DNA of 64,000 bases from the NCBI RefSeq assembly GCF_018304825.1, contig NZ_CP072649.1:1-64000 (forward strand). Reading direction: 5' to 3'. Position numbers and translations under genes: made by a program. Positions 7,866-17,690 of this stretch are shown here, one piece after another. The stretch comes from Chloracidobacterium validum (GTDB lineage: Bacteria; Acidobacteriota; Blastocatellia; Chloracidobacteriales; Chloracidobacteriaceae). The notes below the pieces were generated by a model. The model was given only the letters and a program-made list of their open reading frames with translations, did no database searches and had not been told where the DNA came from. Numbering within the stretch: the first letter of the stretch is position 1; the number at the start of each line of letters is the position of its first letter.

Positions 7866-10800
7866 ATGTCCAACTTGAAGCTGTTTCTAACGGCAGCCTT
7901 CGCCCTTGGCTGTCTTGCATCCACCTTCACCCTGGCGCAGGAGCGCCCGGCGCCGGCAACCCAATCGCGGCCCACCGCGCCACCCAAGCTCGATGCCTCC
8001 ATGCTGGGAGCGGTGACGGCCCGCTCGATTGGCCCGGCGACGATGAGCGGGCGCATTGCGGCACTGGATGTCGTCAATGCCAATCCCAAGGTCATCTACG
8101 TTGGCGCGGCGAGCGGCGGCATATGGAAATCAGTAGATGGGGGCCTCGTCTTTCGCCCGATATTTGACAAACACACCCAATCCATCGGGGCCATTGCGAT
8201 TGACCAAGCGCAGCCGGAAACGGTCTGGGTTGGCACGGGCGAGGGCTGGACACGCAACTCCGTTTCCATCGGCAACGGCGTCTATAAAACCACCGATGGC
8301 GGTGAAACCTGGACGCGCGTCGGGCTTGAAAAAACCGAGCGCATTGCCCGGATTGTGGTTGATCCCCGCAAATCTGACACGGTGTATGTCGCAGCGCTGG
8401 GTTCCCTGTGGTCAGCGGGCGAAGACCGTGGTCTGTATAAAACGACTGACGGAGGGAAAACCTGGACAAAGATTCTCTATGTCAACGCCGATACCGGCTG
8501 CGCGGATGTGGCACTCGACCCGCAGGAGCCGGACATCCTCTATGCGTCCACTTGGCAGTTTCGCCGCCAGCCCTGGACGTTCACGTCGGGCGGGCCGGGC
8601 AGCGGTTTGCATAAATCCACCGACGGGGGCAAGACCTGGAAAAAGCTGACGAACGGCTTGCCCGACGGCGAGCTAGGGCGCATCGCCGTGGCAGTTGCGC
8701 CGTCGCGCCCGAACGTGGTCTATGCCAACGTCGAAAGCCGCAAAACGGCGCTCTATGTGTCGCAGGACCTGGGCGAAAGCTGGACGAAGGTCAACGACAC
8801 GAACGCCAGTGTCAAATCGCGACCGTTTTATTTCAGCTTGGTCGTGGTGGACCCAAAAGATTACCGGCGCGTCTATAAGCCGGCGACAACCCTGGCCCGC
8901 AGCCAGGATGGCGGCAAAACCTTTGAAACCATCGCCGGCAGCACGCACAGCGATCATCACGCCCTCTGGATCAATCCCGCCAATCCCGACCACCTGCGGC
9001 TTGGAACGGATGGGGGCGTGTATGAATCCATGAACGGCGGCCGTACCTTTCGCCTGCTGCGTTCGCTGCCGGTATCGCAGTTCTACCACGTCACGGCGGA
9101 CAACGAGCGCCCCTACAACGTGTATGGTGGTCTCCAGGACAACGGCACATGGATGGCCCCGTCGCACAAGTCCGGCGGCATTGCCAATGCCGATTGGCGG
9201 GACATCGGCTTTGGCGACGGCTTCTGGGCAATTCCCGACCCCACGGACGCCAATCTGGTGTACCTCGAATCGCAGGGCGGCAACCTTGCGCGCTGGCATC
9301 GGCGCACGAACGAAACCAAGTTCATTGCCCCGCCGGAGCGTCCCGGTGAGAAGCTCCGCTTCAACTGGAATTCACCGATTGCCGTCGGGCGCAAAAATCC
9401 GGCGAACCTCTATTTCGGCGCGCAGTACTTGTTTTTGTCGCGGGACAAAGGCGAGTCGTGGACGCGCATTTCCCCTGATCTGACAACCAATGACCCGGCC
9501 AAGCAGAAGCAGGAAGAATCGGGCGGGCTGACGATTGACAACTCCACAGCCGAAAATCACTGCACGATCTTTACCATTAGTGAATCTCCGCTGGACGAAA
9601 AAATCATCTGGGTCGGCACAGACGACGGCAACCTGCAAGTGACGCGCGACGGCGGGAAAACCTGGACGAATGTTGCGCGCAACCTGCCGGGGCTGCCGGC
9701 CCAGACGTGGTGTAGCTGCGTCGAAGCCTCGCGTTTTGCGGTGGGAACGGCCTATGCCACGTTCGACGGCCACCGCACCGGCGACATGGCAACCTATGCC
9801 TATCGGACGGATGACTTCGGGCAGACGTGGCGGCGCATCACGGATGGGGATGCCACAGGCTACGCCCATGTCATCCGGGAAGACACCCTGGCGCGTGACC
9901 TGCTCTTTCTGGGGACAGAAATGGGCTTCTTTGTCTCGCTTGACCGGGGCGAACGGTGGGTGAAGTTCACCGGCGGGCTGCCCAGCGGACTGCCCATTTA
10001 CGATGTGTTTGTTCATCCCCGCGAAGGTGATGTGATATTGGCAACCCATGGGCGCGGCATCTACATTGTGGATGATATTTCGCCGCTGCGGCAGTTGACG
10101 CCGGAAGTCATCGCGCGCGAGGTTGCCTTTCTGGAAACCCGCCCGTCAGTGCTCAGAACACCAACGCTTGGCCAGAGTTTTCCAGGGGATGATGAGTTTC
10201 GTGGCGCGCCGCTCCCCGATGCCGCCATCATTACGTACTACTTGAAAGAACGGCACGTCATTGGTGATTTTCGCGTCGAGATTTACAATCCGGCTGGAGA
10301 CTTGATCTCAACCCTGCCGGGCGGCAAGCGAAAAGGCATCAATCGGGTGGAGTGGCCGACACGGCTCAAGCCGCCGCGGGTGCCGCGTTCGGAAGCCGCG
10401 CCATTTCCGTTGCCTGGGCCAACCGTGCTGGAGGGAACCTATACGGTCAAGCTCATCAAGGACAAACAGGTTTACACCGGGGCCGTAACGTTGGTTGCCG
10501 ACCCGACGTCGCCCCATCGTCCGGCCGACCGGCAGTTGCGGCAGCGGACGCAACTGGAACTCTATGCCTTGCTGGAACAGTTAGCCTATGTGGATGCGGC
10601 GTTGATTGACATGCGTGATACGGCGCGCGCCCGCCTCACGGGATTGCCGGCAGGAGATGCGCTGGCCAAGCAACTTACGGCGCTGGCCGAGCGGTGCCAG
10701 ACGCTGCGGGCGGCACTGGTCGCCACCCGCGAGGGCGGCATCACTGGCGAGGAACAGTTGCGCGAAAAGCTGGCCGACCTGTACGGCAAGATTAGTTACT

Positions 10801-10988
10801 ACGGCGGGCGGCCGTCGGCGTCGCAGTTGGCACTGGTTGGACCGTACCGCCAGGCGGTGGAGCAGGCCGAGGCGCAGCTCAAGGCGCTAGCGGCTGGAGA
10901 GCTGGCGGCGGTCAATGCCGCCTTGAAGGGACGCAACTTGGCGGCCATCGAGCTGCTGACGCGCGAAGCGTATGACCGCCGCCCGTGA
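7866..10988 (+). CDS. Exported BNR/sortilin-like beta-propeller protein
   Basis: A 1040-residue secreted protein with a signal peptide at residues 1-24 ([20 protein letters not shown]). Residues about 45-740 hold many Asp-box/BNR repeats of the form [27 protein letters not shown] and VTRDGGKTW, which build a VPS10/sortilin-like propeller. The C-terminal third (about 745-1040) has a beta-sandwich ([20 protein letters not shown]) and then a helical tail rich in Ala, Glu and Arg. The length and layout match the 'glycosyl hydrolase, BNR repeat' proteins common in Acidobacteriota and Bacteroidota, where function is mostly unproven. Whether it has any hydrolase activity cannot be told from sequence. 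Confidence 0.8.
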   Translation: MSNLKLFLTAAFALGCLASTFTLAQERPAPATQSRPTAPPKLDASMLGAVTARSIGPATMSGRIAALDVVNANPKVIYVGAASGGIWKSVDGGLVFRPIFDKHTQSIGAIAIDQAQPETVWVGTGEGWTRNSVSIGNGVYKTTDGGETWTRVGLEKTERIARIVVDPRKSDTVYVAALGSLWSAGEDRGLYKTTDGGKTWTKILYVNADTGCADVALDPQEPDILYASTWQFRRQPWTFTSGGPGSGLHKSTDGGKTWKKLTNGLPDGELGRIAVAVAPSRPNVVYANVESRKTALYVSQDLGESWTKVNDTNASVKSRPFYFSLVVVDPKDYRRVYKPATTLARSQDGGKTFETIAGSTHSDHHALWINPANPDHLRLGTDGGVYESMNGGRTFRLLRSLPVSQFYHVTADNERPYNVYGGLQDNGTWMAPSHKSGGIANADWRDIGFGDGFWAIPDPTDANLVYLESQGGNLARWHRRTNETKFIAPPERPGEKLRFNWNSPIAVGRKNPANLYFGAQYLFLSRDKGESWTRISPDLTTNDPAKQKQEESGGLTIDNSTAENHCTIFTISESPLDEKIIWVGTDDGNLQVTRDGGKTWTNVARNLPGLPAQTWCSCVEASRFAVGTAYATFDGHRTGDMATYAYRTDDFGQTWRRITDGDATGYAHVIREDTLARDLLFLGTEMGFFVSLDRGERWVKFTGGLPSGLPIYDVFVHPREGDVILATHGRGIYIVDDISPLRQLTPEVIAREVAFLETRPSVLRTPTLGQSFPGDDEFRGAPLPDAAIITYYLKERHVIGDFRVEIYNPAGDLISTLPGGKRKGINRVEWPTRLKPPRVPRSEAAPFPLPGPTVLEGTYTVKLIKDKQVYTGAVTLVADPTSPHRPADRQLRQRTQLELYALLEQLAYVDAALIDMRDTARARLTGLPAGDALAKQLTALAERCQTLRAALVATREGGITGEEQLREKLADLYGKISYYGGRPSASQLALVGPYRQAVEQAEAQLKALAAGELAAVNAALKGRNLAAIELLTREAYDRRP

Positions 10989-11215
10989 CCAGACGGCGCG
11001 TTCCCGGCCGGAAGTTCAACGCGGGGGCGCGGACGTGGACTGCCTCACGGGTCACGGCCGGCCTGGCGCGCCCCAGACGGAAACGAGGCTTGCCGCTCAT
11101 CGGCCTGCTTTCTACCATAGAATCGAAGACATCCGGCTTTCTGCCCCACGAAGCCGGAGTTAGCCCACGGCGGCGTGACCAAGGTGGGACAACAAATAGA
11201 AAGTGGAGACTTTAC

Positions 11216-11854
11216 ATGGAAGCCATATCTGGCAACGCGGCGCGTGACAACCTGCTGCCCTTGACGGTCGAGCGCGTCGCGGAAGCCAACCTCCCCACGG
11301 AATTCGGACTGTTTCGCATCATCGGATACCGCAGCCTGACCAGTGACGAAGAGTTTGTCGTGCTCCTCAAGGGCGTACCCAACCCACAGGTTCCAACGCT
11401 CGTCCGAATTCATTCCCAGTGCCTGACCGGAGACGTGTTTCACTCCATCAAGTGCGATTGCGGCCCACAGTTGCAACGCGCCATGGAAAAAATCGCGGCT
11501 ACCGGGCTGGGTGTCATCGTCTATCAGCATCAGGAAGGCCGCGGCATCGGCATTTTGAACAAGATTCGGGCGTATGCGCTCCAGGACCAAGGCGCGGACA
11601 CCATCGAGGCGAATGTTCGACTGGGCTTCGACGTGGACGCCCGCGACTATACGCAATGCGTCGAAATCCTGCAGGAACTGGGACTGAAGAAAATTCGCCT
11701 GATGTCCAACAACCCGCTCAAGCTGGAGGCGCTCCAGAACGCCGGACTGGAAGTTGTCGAGCGCGTGCCGATTGAACTCGCCCCACGGGCCCCGTCAGTC
11801 GGCTACCTCCGCACGAAAAAGGAAAAAATGGGACACCTACTGAGCGTCGTCTAG
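11216..11854 (+). CDS. ribA: GTP cyclohydrolase II, stand-alone
   Basis: A 212-residue enzyme that opens the imidazole ring of GTP to give 2,5-diamino-6-ribosylamino-pyrimidinone 5'-phosphate, the first step of riboflavin synthesis. The zinc-binding cysteines are in [18 protein letters not shown]. The active-site stretches [21 protein letters not shown] and the GTP-binding [12 protein letters not shown] are intact. It has no fused RibB domain. The ATG at 11216 is preferred over an upstream in-frame start at 10985 because GGAG at 11205-11208 is well placed and the extra N-terminus is low-complexity and basic. The 227-bp leader shows no FMN riboswitch that I can recognise. Confidence 0.93.
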   Translation: MEAISGNAARDNLLPLTVERVAEANLPTEFGLFRIIGYRSLTSDEEFVVLLKGVPNPQVPTLVRIHSQCLTGDVFHSIKCDCGPQLQRAMEKIAATGLGVIVYQHQEGRGIGILNKIRAYALQDQGADTIEANVRLGFDVDARDYTQCVEILQELGLKKIRLMSNNPLKLEALQNAGLEVVERVPIELAPRAPSVGYLRTKKEKMGHLLSVV

Positions 11855-12051
11855 CGACGCCGGTTGGTGTGGGCGGGACGGGCCGACCCCCGGCGGCCCT
11901 GTACCGTTTCCACCGCAACCACATCACGTTCTTCCGTGCCGCACCCAAGACCGCGATGAATGCTCGCGCGGCTCTAGGGTGTGGCTTTATTCCCGCCAGC
12001 TCAAGCGCGAGATACCACTCGAACGCCTGGCTTTGGAAAGTCGCGTTTTGC
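11855..12051. other. Intergenic spacer between ribA and the convergent hydrolase gene
   Basis: This 197-bp region lies between two convergent genes. I see no clear hairpin terminator, RNA gene or credible ORF; the ORFs crossing it run antisense into ribA and look accidental. Confidence 0.5.
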
Positions 12052-13011
12052 CTAGCTTGGCGGTGCCCAGCGCGGGTTGAAGTCTTTGTCCACCAGCCGC
12101 GCCCGTACGCCTTCGGCATAATCGGGATGCCGAATGGCCTGGCGAGCTAGCTCGCCTTCCCGAGCAAAGGCGGCTTCGAGCGACGCCGGCGGCGAGCTAC
12201 AGAGCAGTTCCCAGGTGAGCGCCACACTGAAGGGCGATGCCGCCCGCAAGCTCTGCGCCGCTTGCGTTGAGCGTTCGTCGGTGGCGGTCTCCAGCGAGGA
12301 CAGTATCTCGGCCGGCGAGCCGTGGGCAAAATGGGTTTCAATCCACTCGTCGCGCGCGATGCTCGGCGGTGGCACCTGCGCCAGGGCATCGAGCGCCACG
12401 GCAGCCGGTGCGGCTTGCAGGCGGTCAACCAAGTCGGCCACCGGCGGCGCGTCAAGGTAGTGGGTTGCCAATCCAAGCGCCCGCGCCGTCGCCCCGTCAA
12501 TGCTCGCGCCGGTCAGCGCCAGATACCGTCCCCATGCGCCCGGAAGCTGCCGCAAAAACCAACTTGCGCCGACATCTGGGAAAAAGCCGATGTGAACTTC
12601 CGGCATTGCCAAGCGGGTCGTTGGCGTGGCAACGCGATGGCGCGCACCAATCGCCAGCCCCAAGCCACCACCCATGGTGACGCCTTCCATCAGCGCGACA
12701 ATCGGCTTCGGAAAGGTGTGCAACCGCAAATCAAGCGCATACTCGACAGCAAAAAACTCGTCACCCAGTTCTGGTTGACCGTCGAGTACACACTGGCGCA
12801 GCCACTTCACATCCGCGCCGGCGCAGAAGCCACGCGCGCCGGCGCCGCGCAGGACGACCGACTGGATGGTTTCATCCGCGGCAATGTCGTCGAGCGCGCG
12901 GTCCAGCGCCCGGAGCATGGCCGTCGTCAAAACGTTGATGACCTGGGGGCGGTTGAGCGTGAGCAAGGCGACCTTGCCGGTTTTCTCGAAACGTAGGTGT
13001 TCTTCGTGCAT
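12052..13011 (-). CDS. 3-hydroxyisobutyryl-CoA hydrolase-like (crotonase superfamily)
   Basis: A 319-residue crotonase-fold protein. The oxyanion-hole segments are RGAGARGFCAGADVKWL and MEGVTMGGGLGLAIGARHRVAT. AMPEVHIGFFPDVGASWFL and the FFAVEYALDLRLHTFPKPIVAL helix are characteristic of the 3-hydroxyisobutyryl-CoA hydrolase branch rather than simple enoyl-CoA hydratases. The role would be valine catabolism. The ATG at 13011 (MHEEHLRFEK) is preferred to a TTG at 13026. No other valine-degradation genes are nearby. An enoyl-CoA hydratase/isomerase activity remains possible. Confidence 0.82.
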   Translation of the reverse strand: MHEEHLRFEKTGKVALLTLNRPQVINVLTTAMLRALDRALDDIAADETIQSVVLRGAGARGFCAGADVKWLRQCVLDGQPELGDEFFAVEYALDLRLHTFPKPIVALMEGVTMGGGLGLAIGARHRVATPTTRLAMPEVHIGFFPDVGASWFLRQLPGAWGRYLALTGASIDGATARALGLATHYLDAPPVADLVDRLQAAPAAVALDALAQVPPPSIARDEWIETHFAHGSPAEILSSLETATDERSTQAAQSLRAASPFSVALTWELLCSSPPASLEAAFAREGELARQAIRHPDYAEGVRARLVDKDFNPRWAPPS

Positions 13012-13229
13012 AGCGAATCGTGTCAAGGCAGCGACGCCGCGGATGGTGGCTCACAGCGCCTGGTTCGTCTAGTCCCGGTTCCACGAGGTGGCGCACGCTT
13101 GGCGCGCAAGCTACGTATGCCAACGCACAAAGCGCGTGAAACCACCGGCAAGTTGGGCTACGCTCGCCGCGCGGTGGGCACAACGCGCCTACCAACTTCA
13201 TCCGTGCAATGCACCGAGGAACATCATCT

Positions 13230-14153
13230 ATGGGACGCAAAAAAATTACGGTGGTCGGCGCTGGGAACGTCGGCGCGACCGTGGCTGAACTCCTTGTCCT
13301 CAAGGAACTGGGCGATGTCGTGCTAGTTGACATCGTCGAAGGTCTGCCCCAGGGCAAGGGACTCGATTTGAATGAAATGGCCCCGGTCGAAAGGTATGAT
13401 GCGCTCGTCACCGGGGTCAACGACTATGACGCCACGCAAGCTTCGGATGTCGTGGTGATTACGTCCGGTGCGCCCCGCAAGCCGGGCATGAGCCGCGACG
13501 ATTTGGTGGAAATCAACCAAAAGATCGTGTCGAGTGTGACCGAGCAGGTCGCGCCACGGTCACCCAACGCGATCCTGGTCATCGTCGCCAATCCGCTCGA
13601 TGCCATGTGTACCGTCGCGCACCGGGTGTCGGGTTTTCCACGTGAGCGGGTCGTCGGTATGGCGGGCGTGCTGGACTCGGCCCGGATGCGCTACTTTCTG
13701 GCCGACGCCCTCAAGGTGTCGGTGGAAAACATCACGGCGTTCGTTCTGGGCGGGCATGGCGATACCATGGTGCCGCTGCCGCGCTACTCGACCTGCGCCG
13801 GTATTCCCATTCCTGAGCTTCTGCCGGCCGAGACCATCGCGGCCATCGTCGAACGGACGCGCAATGGCGGGGCCGAGATAGTCAAGCTGCTCGGCACATC
13901 GGCCTGGTACGCGCCGGCCGCGGCAACCGTCGAAATGGTCGAGGCCATCCTCAAGGACAAGAAGAAGATTCTTCCGTGCGCGGCTTTGCTTCAGGGTGAG
14001 TATGGGCTGGAGGGCTTGTTTATCGGCGTGCCCGTCAAGCTGGGTGCGGGTGGCGTCGAGCAAATCATCGAAATCAAGCTCACCGAAGACGAGTCGGCGG
14101 CCCTGAAAAAGTCGGCGGCGGCCGTGCAGGAGCTCGTCAATCTGCTGAAGTGA
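13230..14153 (+). CDS. mdh: Malate dehydrogenase (NAD-dependent, LDH-like type)
   Basis: A 307-residue enzyme for reversible malate-oxaloacetate oxidation in the TCA cycle. It has the N-terminal Rossmann motif [13 protein letters not shown], the NAD-specifying Asp in [11 protein letters not shown], and the substrate-binding loop [14 protein letters not shown] with the two arginines expected of an MDH rather than a lactate dehydrogenase. The catalytic His is in [10 protein letters not shown] and the substrate Arg in [17 protein letters not shown] at 13216-13220 sets the ATG at 13230; the in-frame ATG at 13209 is too far upstream and has no ribosome site. It converges on the GT9 gene with a 35-bp gap. 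Confidence 0.95.
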   Translation: MGRKKITVVGAGNVGATVAELLVLKELGDVVLVDIVEGLPQGKGLDLNEMAPVERYDALVTGVNDYDATQASDVVVITSGAPRKPGMSRDDLVEINQKIVSSVTEQVAPRSPNAILVIVANPLDAMCTVAHRVSGFPRERVVGMAGVLDSARMRYFLADALKVSVENITAFVLGGHGDTMVPLPRYSTCAGIPIPELLPAETIAAIVERTRNGGAEIVKLLGTSAWYAPAAATVEMVEAILKDKKKILPCAALLQGEYGLEGLFIGVPVKLGAGGVEQIIEIKLTEDESAALKKSAAAVQELVNLLK

Positions 14154-14188
14154 GCGCACTTGATGTTGACGGGTCCGGGCCTTGGCGG

Positions 14189-15169
14189 TCAGTCATCGGA
14201 AGCCAGCAGCGCGCCCGTGCGACTGGCCGCCATCACCTGACATACGGCGCCAAAGACCTCGTCCACCGTCACCGGGCGCGACGGGAGCGCGTACAGCAGT
14301 CGGTCGCGCCTCCCACGCGGCGCGAGATAGCTTGAATCGAAGTCACCGTTCATGACGACGACGCTAGGGGTGCGCACCGCGACGGCCAGGTGAACCGGGG
14401 CGCAATTGCTGCCGACCACGACCGATGCCTGCGCCAGCGCAGCCGCCAGCGTGGCGACGCCAGGACGCCGGAGCACCACGGGCTTGAGGTTGTGGCGCTT
14501 CCACTCAGGCCGCAGCCGCTCGGTGAGGCCCGGTTCTTCTTCAGTCTCAATAACCAGCAACTGGACGCCATATTCCATTACCAGTCGTGTTCCTAGCTCG
14601 GCAAAATATTCGCTTGGCCAGACCTGGGGGGCAAAACCAACGGTCGGATGCAGGGCAATCGTCAGGCGGTCATCGCGCCAGCCAAGTTTGGCAAGCTTTT
14701 GGGTTTCGGCCAGCCGCGCGTCCGGCGGCAGCGTCAACTGCGGCGTTGGCAGCGGCGGCGGGACGCCAAGCTCGGCGATGAGCATCGCTACGGCGTCGGT
14801 GAGGTGTGGTCTGGTTCGGCCGGCCGCGGGACGGCGAACGAGACGCTTCCGCGCCCGGATGAGGAACGTTCCGGCTTGTTCGACAGCATCTTCGGTCAGC
14901 GTCACGACCGCGTCGAAGGACGTCTGCCGCAGTGCCGTCAGCGCGCGCAGGGCTTTGACGAGTGATGGATGCGAGACGGTCGAACGATGGGCACCCAGTG
15001 CCAACGTCGTATCCACGCAACCGGCCAGGCGCGCCACCTGGCAGGCAAAGTCCGGCGCGGCAAGCCAGATGCGCGTTTGCCCAAGGTGTTTGCGCGCGGC
15101 CTGGAGGGCAGGCAGGCTCAGGAGAAACTCGACCCGGCTGCCGCTATGGGTGAAAAGAAGCTGCTGCAC
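14189..15169 (-). CDS. Glycosyltransferase family 9 (heptosyltransferase-like)
   Basis: A 326-residue GT-B protein. The N-terminal half opens QQLLFTHSGSRVEFLLSLPALQAARKHLGQTRI, as in ADP-heptose:LPS heptosyltransferases. The C-terminal half has the nucleotide-sugar site IALHPTVGFAPQVWPSEYFAELG and the conserved SVVVGSNCAPVHLAVAVRTPSVVVM, where GxDxGxxHLA-type residues are partly changed (SNCAPVHLA). It is the last gene of a reverse operon after the VWFA protein (39-bp gap). It probably acts on the cytoplasmic face in LPS core or other surface glycan assembly. The acceptor is unknown. Confidence 0.85.
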   Translation of the reverse strand: MQQLLFTHSGSRVEFLLSLPALQAARKHLGQTRIWLAAPDFACQVARLAGCVDTTLALGAHRSTVSHPSLVKALRALTALRQTSFDAVVTLTEDAVEQAGTFLIRARKRLVRRPAAGRTRPHLTDAVAMLIAELGVPPPLPTPQLTLPPDARLAETQKLAKLGWRDDRLTIALHPTVGFAPQVWPSEYFAELGTRLVMEYGVQLLVIETEEEPGLTERLRPEWKRHNLKPVVLRRPGVATLAAALAQASVVVGSNCAPVHLAVAVRTPSVVVMNGDFDSSYLAPRGRRDRLLYALPSRPVTVDEVFGAVCQVMAASRTGALLASDD

Positions 15170-15208
15170 GTTCTGGAGGCGGCGCGGTTCGCGCTCAGTG
15201 GGGTCGGA

Positions 15209-16144
15209 CTAGGTGTAGCTCTTGCGCGCCCGCCACGTCACATTCGGGCGACGCACGAGAACGCGAATCTCATGCGTCAACCCATCGTACCCCTGCGGCG
15301 GGTAGAAGCCAATCGTATATTGGGCGCGTAATTCCTCGACGATTGCCCCAAAGTGGGTCTCCAAGTGCGTGCCGCCGGGCGAGCGGATGTAGCGTCCGCC
15401 GGTGGTCGTTGCCAGCTCGGCCAGCCAGGCAGCGTGGCGGACTTCAGCCGGGGAGCGACTTGGAAACTGCGGGTCATGCAAGTCAATGGCATAGACCAAA
15501 ACATCGGCCTGCGCTGCCTCGTGGATAACTGCTGGCGGGTGCGTATCGCTCGCTGTATCCGCTCCGTCGGAGATGAGCACGATGGCTCGGCGCTGTTCCG
15601 GGCGCGCATCGAGCGCCTCGATGACGACGCGCAGTCCATCATACAGGCGCGTTCTTCCACGCGCCCGCAGTTCCCACAACCGGGGGTTGACCATCCGAGC
15701 TGAGGAGAAGTCCTGAACTCGCTCAACCTCATTGCCAAACGTGTAAACCGCAACGGCATCGTCCGCACGAATCAACGACTGGAAGTGCGCGGCCGCGGCG
15801 CGCGCGGCGCGCAACTTGGTGCGCATGCTATCGCTCGCGTCAATCATGATTGCCGCACAGAATGGGGCGTTTTCGGCGCTGAAGTGTTCGATGCGCTGGG
15901 CCACGCCGTCCTGAAAGATTCTGAAGTCCTCCTGGCGCAACCCGCGCACGTAGTTGCCCTGCCCATCCATCACAGTCACGTTGACGAGCACCAACTCTGT
16001 CGTCAGCCGCAGCACGTCGTCTTCGCCGGACTTGGGATTCTGGGCCAACAGTCGTGGCGCGACCAGGCTACCCATGCATGCCCCTAACCAAGTCTGTAAC
16101 CAGCGCCGTCGCGCCGACGAGTACGGAGATGAATGTTTCGACAT
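15209..16144 (-). CDS. Exported VWFA-domain protein, acidobacterial type
   Basis: A 311-residue protein with a twin-arginine-like N-terminus (SARRRWLQTWLGACMGSLVAPRLLAQ). The mature region has VNVTVMDGQGNYVRGLRQEDF, the linker typical of the 'VWFA-related Acidobacterial domain' family. A von Willebrand A domain follows with the metal site DASDS and the later ISDGAD loop. The ATG at 16144 is chosen because AGGAAGG lies just upstream (16154-16160); the GTG at 16153 would overlap that site. It sits between a small exported protein and a glycosyltransferase in one reverse operon. Role unknown; a metal-dependent protein-interaction module in the periplasm is likely. Confidence 0.85.
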   Translation of the reverse strand: MSKHSSPYSSARRRWLQTWLGACMGSLVAPRLLAQNPKSGEDDVLRLTTELVLVNVTVMDGQGNYVRGLRQEDFRIFQDGVAQRIEHFSAENAPFCAAIMIDASDSMRTKLRAARAAAAHFQSLIRADDAVAVYTFGNEVERVQDFSSARMVNPRLWELRARGRTRLYDGLRVVIEALDARPEQRRAIVLISDGADTASDTHPPAVIHEAAQADVLVYAIDLHDPQFPSRSPAEVRHAAWLAELATTTGGRYIRSPGGTHLETHFGAIVEELRAQYTIGFYPPQGYDGLTHEIRVLVRRPNVTWRARKSYT

Positions 16145-16201
16145 TGGGAACACCCTTCCTCGTGGGTCGCCGGAGGTGGTTTGCTAGCGCCGAACCCAGG
16201 C

Positions 16202-16723
16202 TTAGTTACCCCGGAGACTACGGGACAAACGCAGGATGCGCGCCGTCCGCGACAGGATGCCAACGGACACCGTATGGCGAGAGACCCGCTCCGACTGCTG
16301 GCGCACTTCCACGCCCAACTGAACGAGCAAGCCAACCTGCGCGGCAAAGTCATCGGGCAAGGGGTGGGCATCCTCCCCGTCGCCCCGGCCACCCTGTAGC
16401 TCACGAATCCGCCGGGCAAGTTTTTCGACCTGCTTGAAGTCATCCAAGTCTTGATTTGATAGCTGCGGCCGCGTGCCCGCAGGGACGGCATCAAATCGCT
16501 TCGCAAGGCGGCGGGTCAGGGTTTCAAGCGCCTGACTGGCCTGGCGCAAATCCCGCAGGGTGCGTTCCTCGCGGTCACGTTGTCGGCTGGCTTCCAGGTT
16601 GCGCTCAAACTCGCTCGGTGATTGCGCCAGCGCGCGGCCACTTGGCATGCCAACTCCTGCCAACAAGGCCAGTAACAGCAGCCGTGTCGCCCACCCGCGA
16701 TTTGTTTCACCCGTACAGAACAC
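16202..16723 (-). CDS. Small exported helical protein, unknown function
   Basis: A 173-residue protein with a hydrophobic signal segment (RLLLLALLAGVGMPSGRALAQ) followed by a charged, probably coiled-coil region: FERNLEASRQRDREERTLRD and QALETLTRRLAKRFD. I do not recognise a family. A GTG at 16723 is preferred because GGAG at 16733-16736 lies 9 bases upstream; another GTG at 16738 has no ribosome site. It heads the reverse operon with the VWFA protein (57-bp gap) and GT9. Its upstream region is shared with the divergent H1-like gene. Confidence 0.65.
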   Translation of the reverse strand: MFCTGETNRGWATRLLLLALLAGVGMPSGRALAQSPSEFERNLEASRQRDREERTLRDLRQASQALETLTRRLAKRFDAVPAGTRPQLSNQDLDDFKQVEKLARRIRELQGGRGDGEDAHPLPDDFAAQVGLLVQLGVEVRQQSERVSRHTVSVGILSRTARILRLSRSLRGN

Positions 16724-16878
16724 GCACCCACACTCCACGCCCCAAGCTTGGCACTTGAGATACTACGGAGCAGATAAAAGTCCGCAAGTGAGTCACGGCA
16801 CGGTGTTGGTTTCCTTGCCTGTCAAGCTCCCGAATCAAAATAAAGCACATTTTGTCTTTGTGATTTTTGGAAAAACCA

Positions 16879-16907
16879 TTGACAAGCTCTCATGCCATCT
16901 TTATACA
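16879..16907 (+). promoter_or_regulatory. Near-consensus sigma-70 promoter of the H1-like gene
   Basis: TTGACA at 16879-16884, a 17-bp spacer and TATACA at 16902-16907, preceded by an A/T-rich stretch at 16835-16878 that could act as an UP element. The predicted start is near 16914, giving a leader of about 90 nt before the ATG at 17004. This is the best -35/-10 match I found in the window. Confidence 0.8.
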
Positions 16908-16910
16908 CCA

Positions 16911-16969
16911 AATGTTGTGGTGTAGGTTTTCTTGAACACAAGCAAATTCACACCACAGAATATTGTGGT
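16911..16969. promoter_or_regulatory. Repeated TGTGGT/ACCACA elements around the H1-like gene start site
   Basis: AATGTTGTGGT (16911-16921) recurs with one mismatch as AATATTGTGGT (16959-16969). Between them lies ACACCACA (16950-16957), an exact inverse of TGTGGTGT at 16916-16923. The inner pair ACCACA (16952-16957) and TGTGGT (16964-16969) can also form a small hairpin. The cluster covers the predicted start and leader, so it could be an operator or an RNA structure. Confidence 0.5.
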
Positions 16970-17003
16970 TCAGTCCATCCAAACACCGCAAAGGAGATTC
17001 CCC

Positions 17004-17507
17004 ATGGCGACCAAACGCAAAACGACGGCAAGTACCGACGAACCCAAAAACTCACCCAAGAAAGCGCCCGCCGCCAAGAAAACTGCCACGGTTGAGGCTG
17101 CCGTGACGGCAACGGCTAAAAAAGCGACTCCCAAAAAGGCGGCGGACCCGAAAGAACCCGCCAAGCCTGTAGCGGCAGCCACGAAGCCAGAAGCTGAAAA
17201 GCCACAGGCCAAAAAGTCAGCCGCCGCCAAGCCAGAACCTGCCAAGAAAGAACCCGCGCAGAAGGCAACGCCTCAGAAAGAAACCAAGTCGAAGGCGGCA
17301 GCCAAGGTGGCTCCAGCGGAGAAGCCAGATGTGAAAGCGGTCAAGTCAGCGACGAAACCCACAGCAGACAAGAAGGCTGAAAAGAAACCAGCCGCAAAAC
17401 CCGCTGAAGCCGCGCCGGAGCCGGTCAAGAAGTCAACGAAGAAAACGGCCAAAGCTGAAGCGCCAGCCGCGCCAACCAAGAAGCCAACGACGAAGAAAGC
17501 GAAGTAG
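17004..17507 (+). CDS. Histone H1-like Lys/Ala/Pro-rich DNA-binding protein
   Basis: A 167-residue protein made almost entirely of Lys, Ala, Pro, Thr and Glu, with repeated AKK, PKK, KPA and KKA motifs and no hydrophobic core, like bacterial histone H1-like tails (HctA/AlgP type). The protein is strongly basic overall but contains many Glu. It probably binds DNA or RNA without a folded domain. A perfect AAGGAG at 16991-16996 sets the ATG at 17004, and a near-consensus promoter lies 100 bp upstream, so high expression is expected. It is transcribed divergently from the small exported protein. The family assignment rests on composition only; a ribosome- or envelope-associated role cannot be excluded. 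Confidence 0.7.
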   Translation: MATKRKTTASTDEPKNSPKKAPAAKKTATVEAAVTATAKKATPKKAADPKEPAKPVAAATKPEAEKPQAKKSAAAKPEPAKKEPAQKATPQKETKSKAAAKVAPAEKPDVKAVKSATKPTADKKAEKKPAAKPAEAAPEPVKKSTKKTAKAEAPAAPTKKPTTKKAK

Positions 17508-17690
17508 CCGGCTTTTCCAACAGTTCAGAAGCATGTCCGGACGCTGGCTGGCGACTGGTCGGGTCTGAGTGTCGGTTTGGATCTAGGTTTTCTTTGAGCC
17601 GACATGATAGGCCGCAATGGCGAATGAGAAGCTGTGTCGGTTGGCACATCTGTCAAACCCACTCGCCAAAGCGAGCCATAAGAGACTGCC

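Noticed and set aside
10989-11215. Possible FMN riboswitch upstream of ribA
   Set aside because: None of the conserved RFN element segments could be found in the 227-bp leader.
11718-12119. 133-codon minus-strand ORF between ribA and the hydrolase gene
   Set aside because: Half of it is antisense to ribA, it has no ribosome site and no family resemblance.
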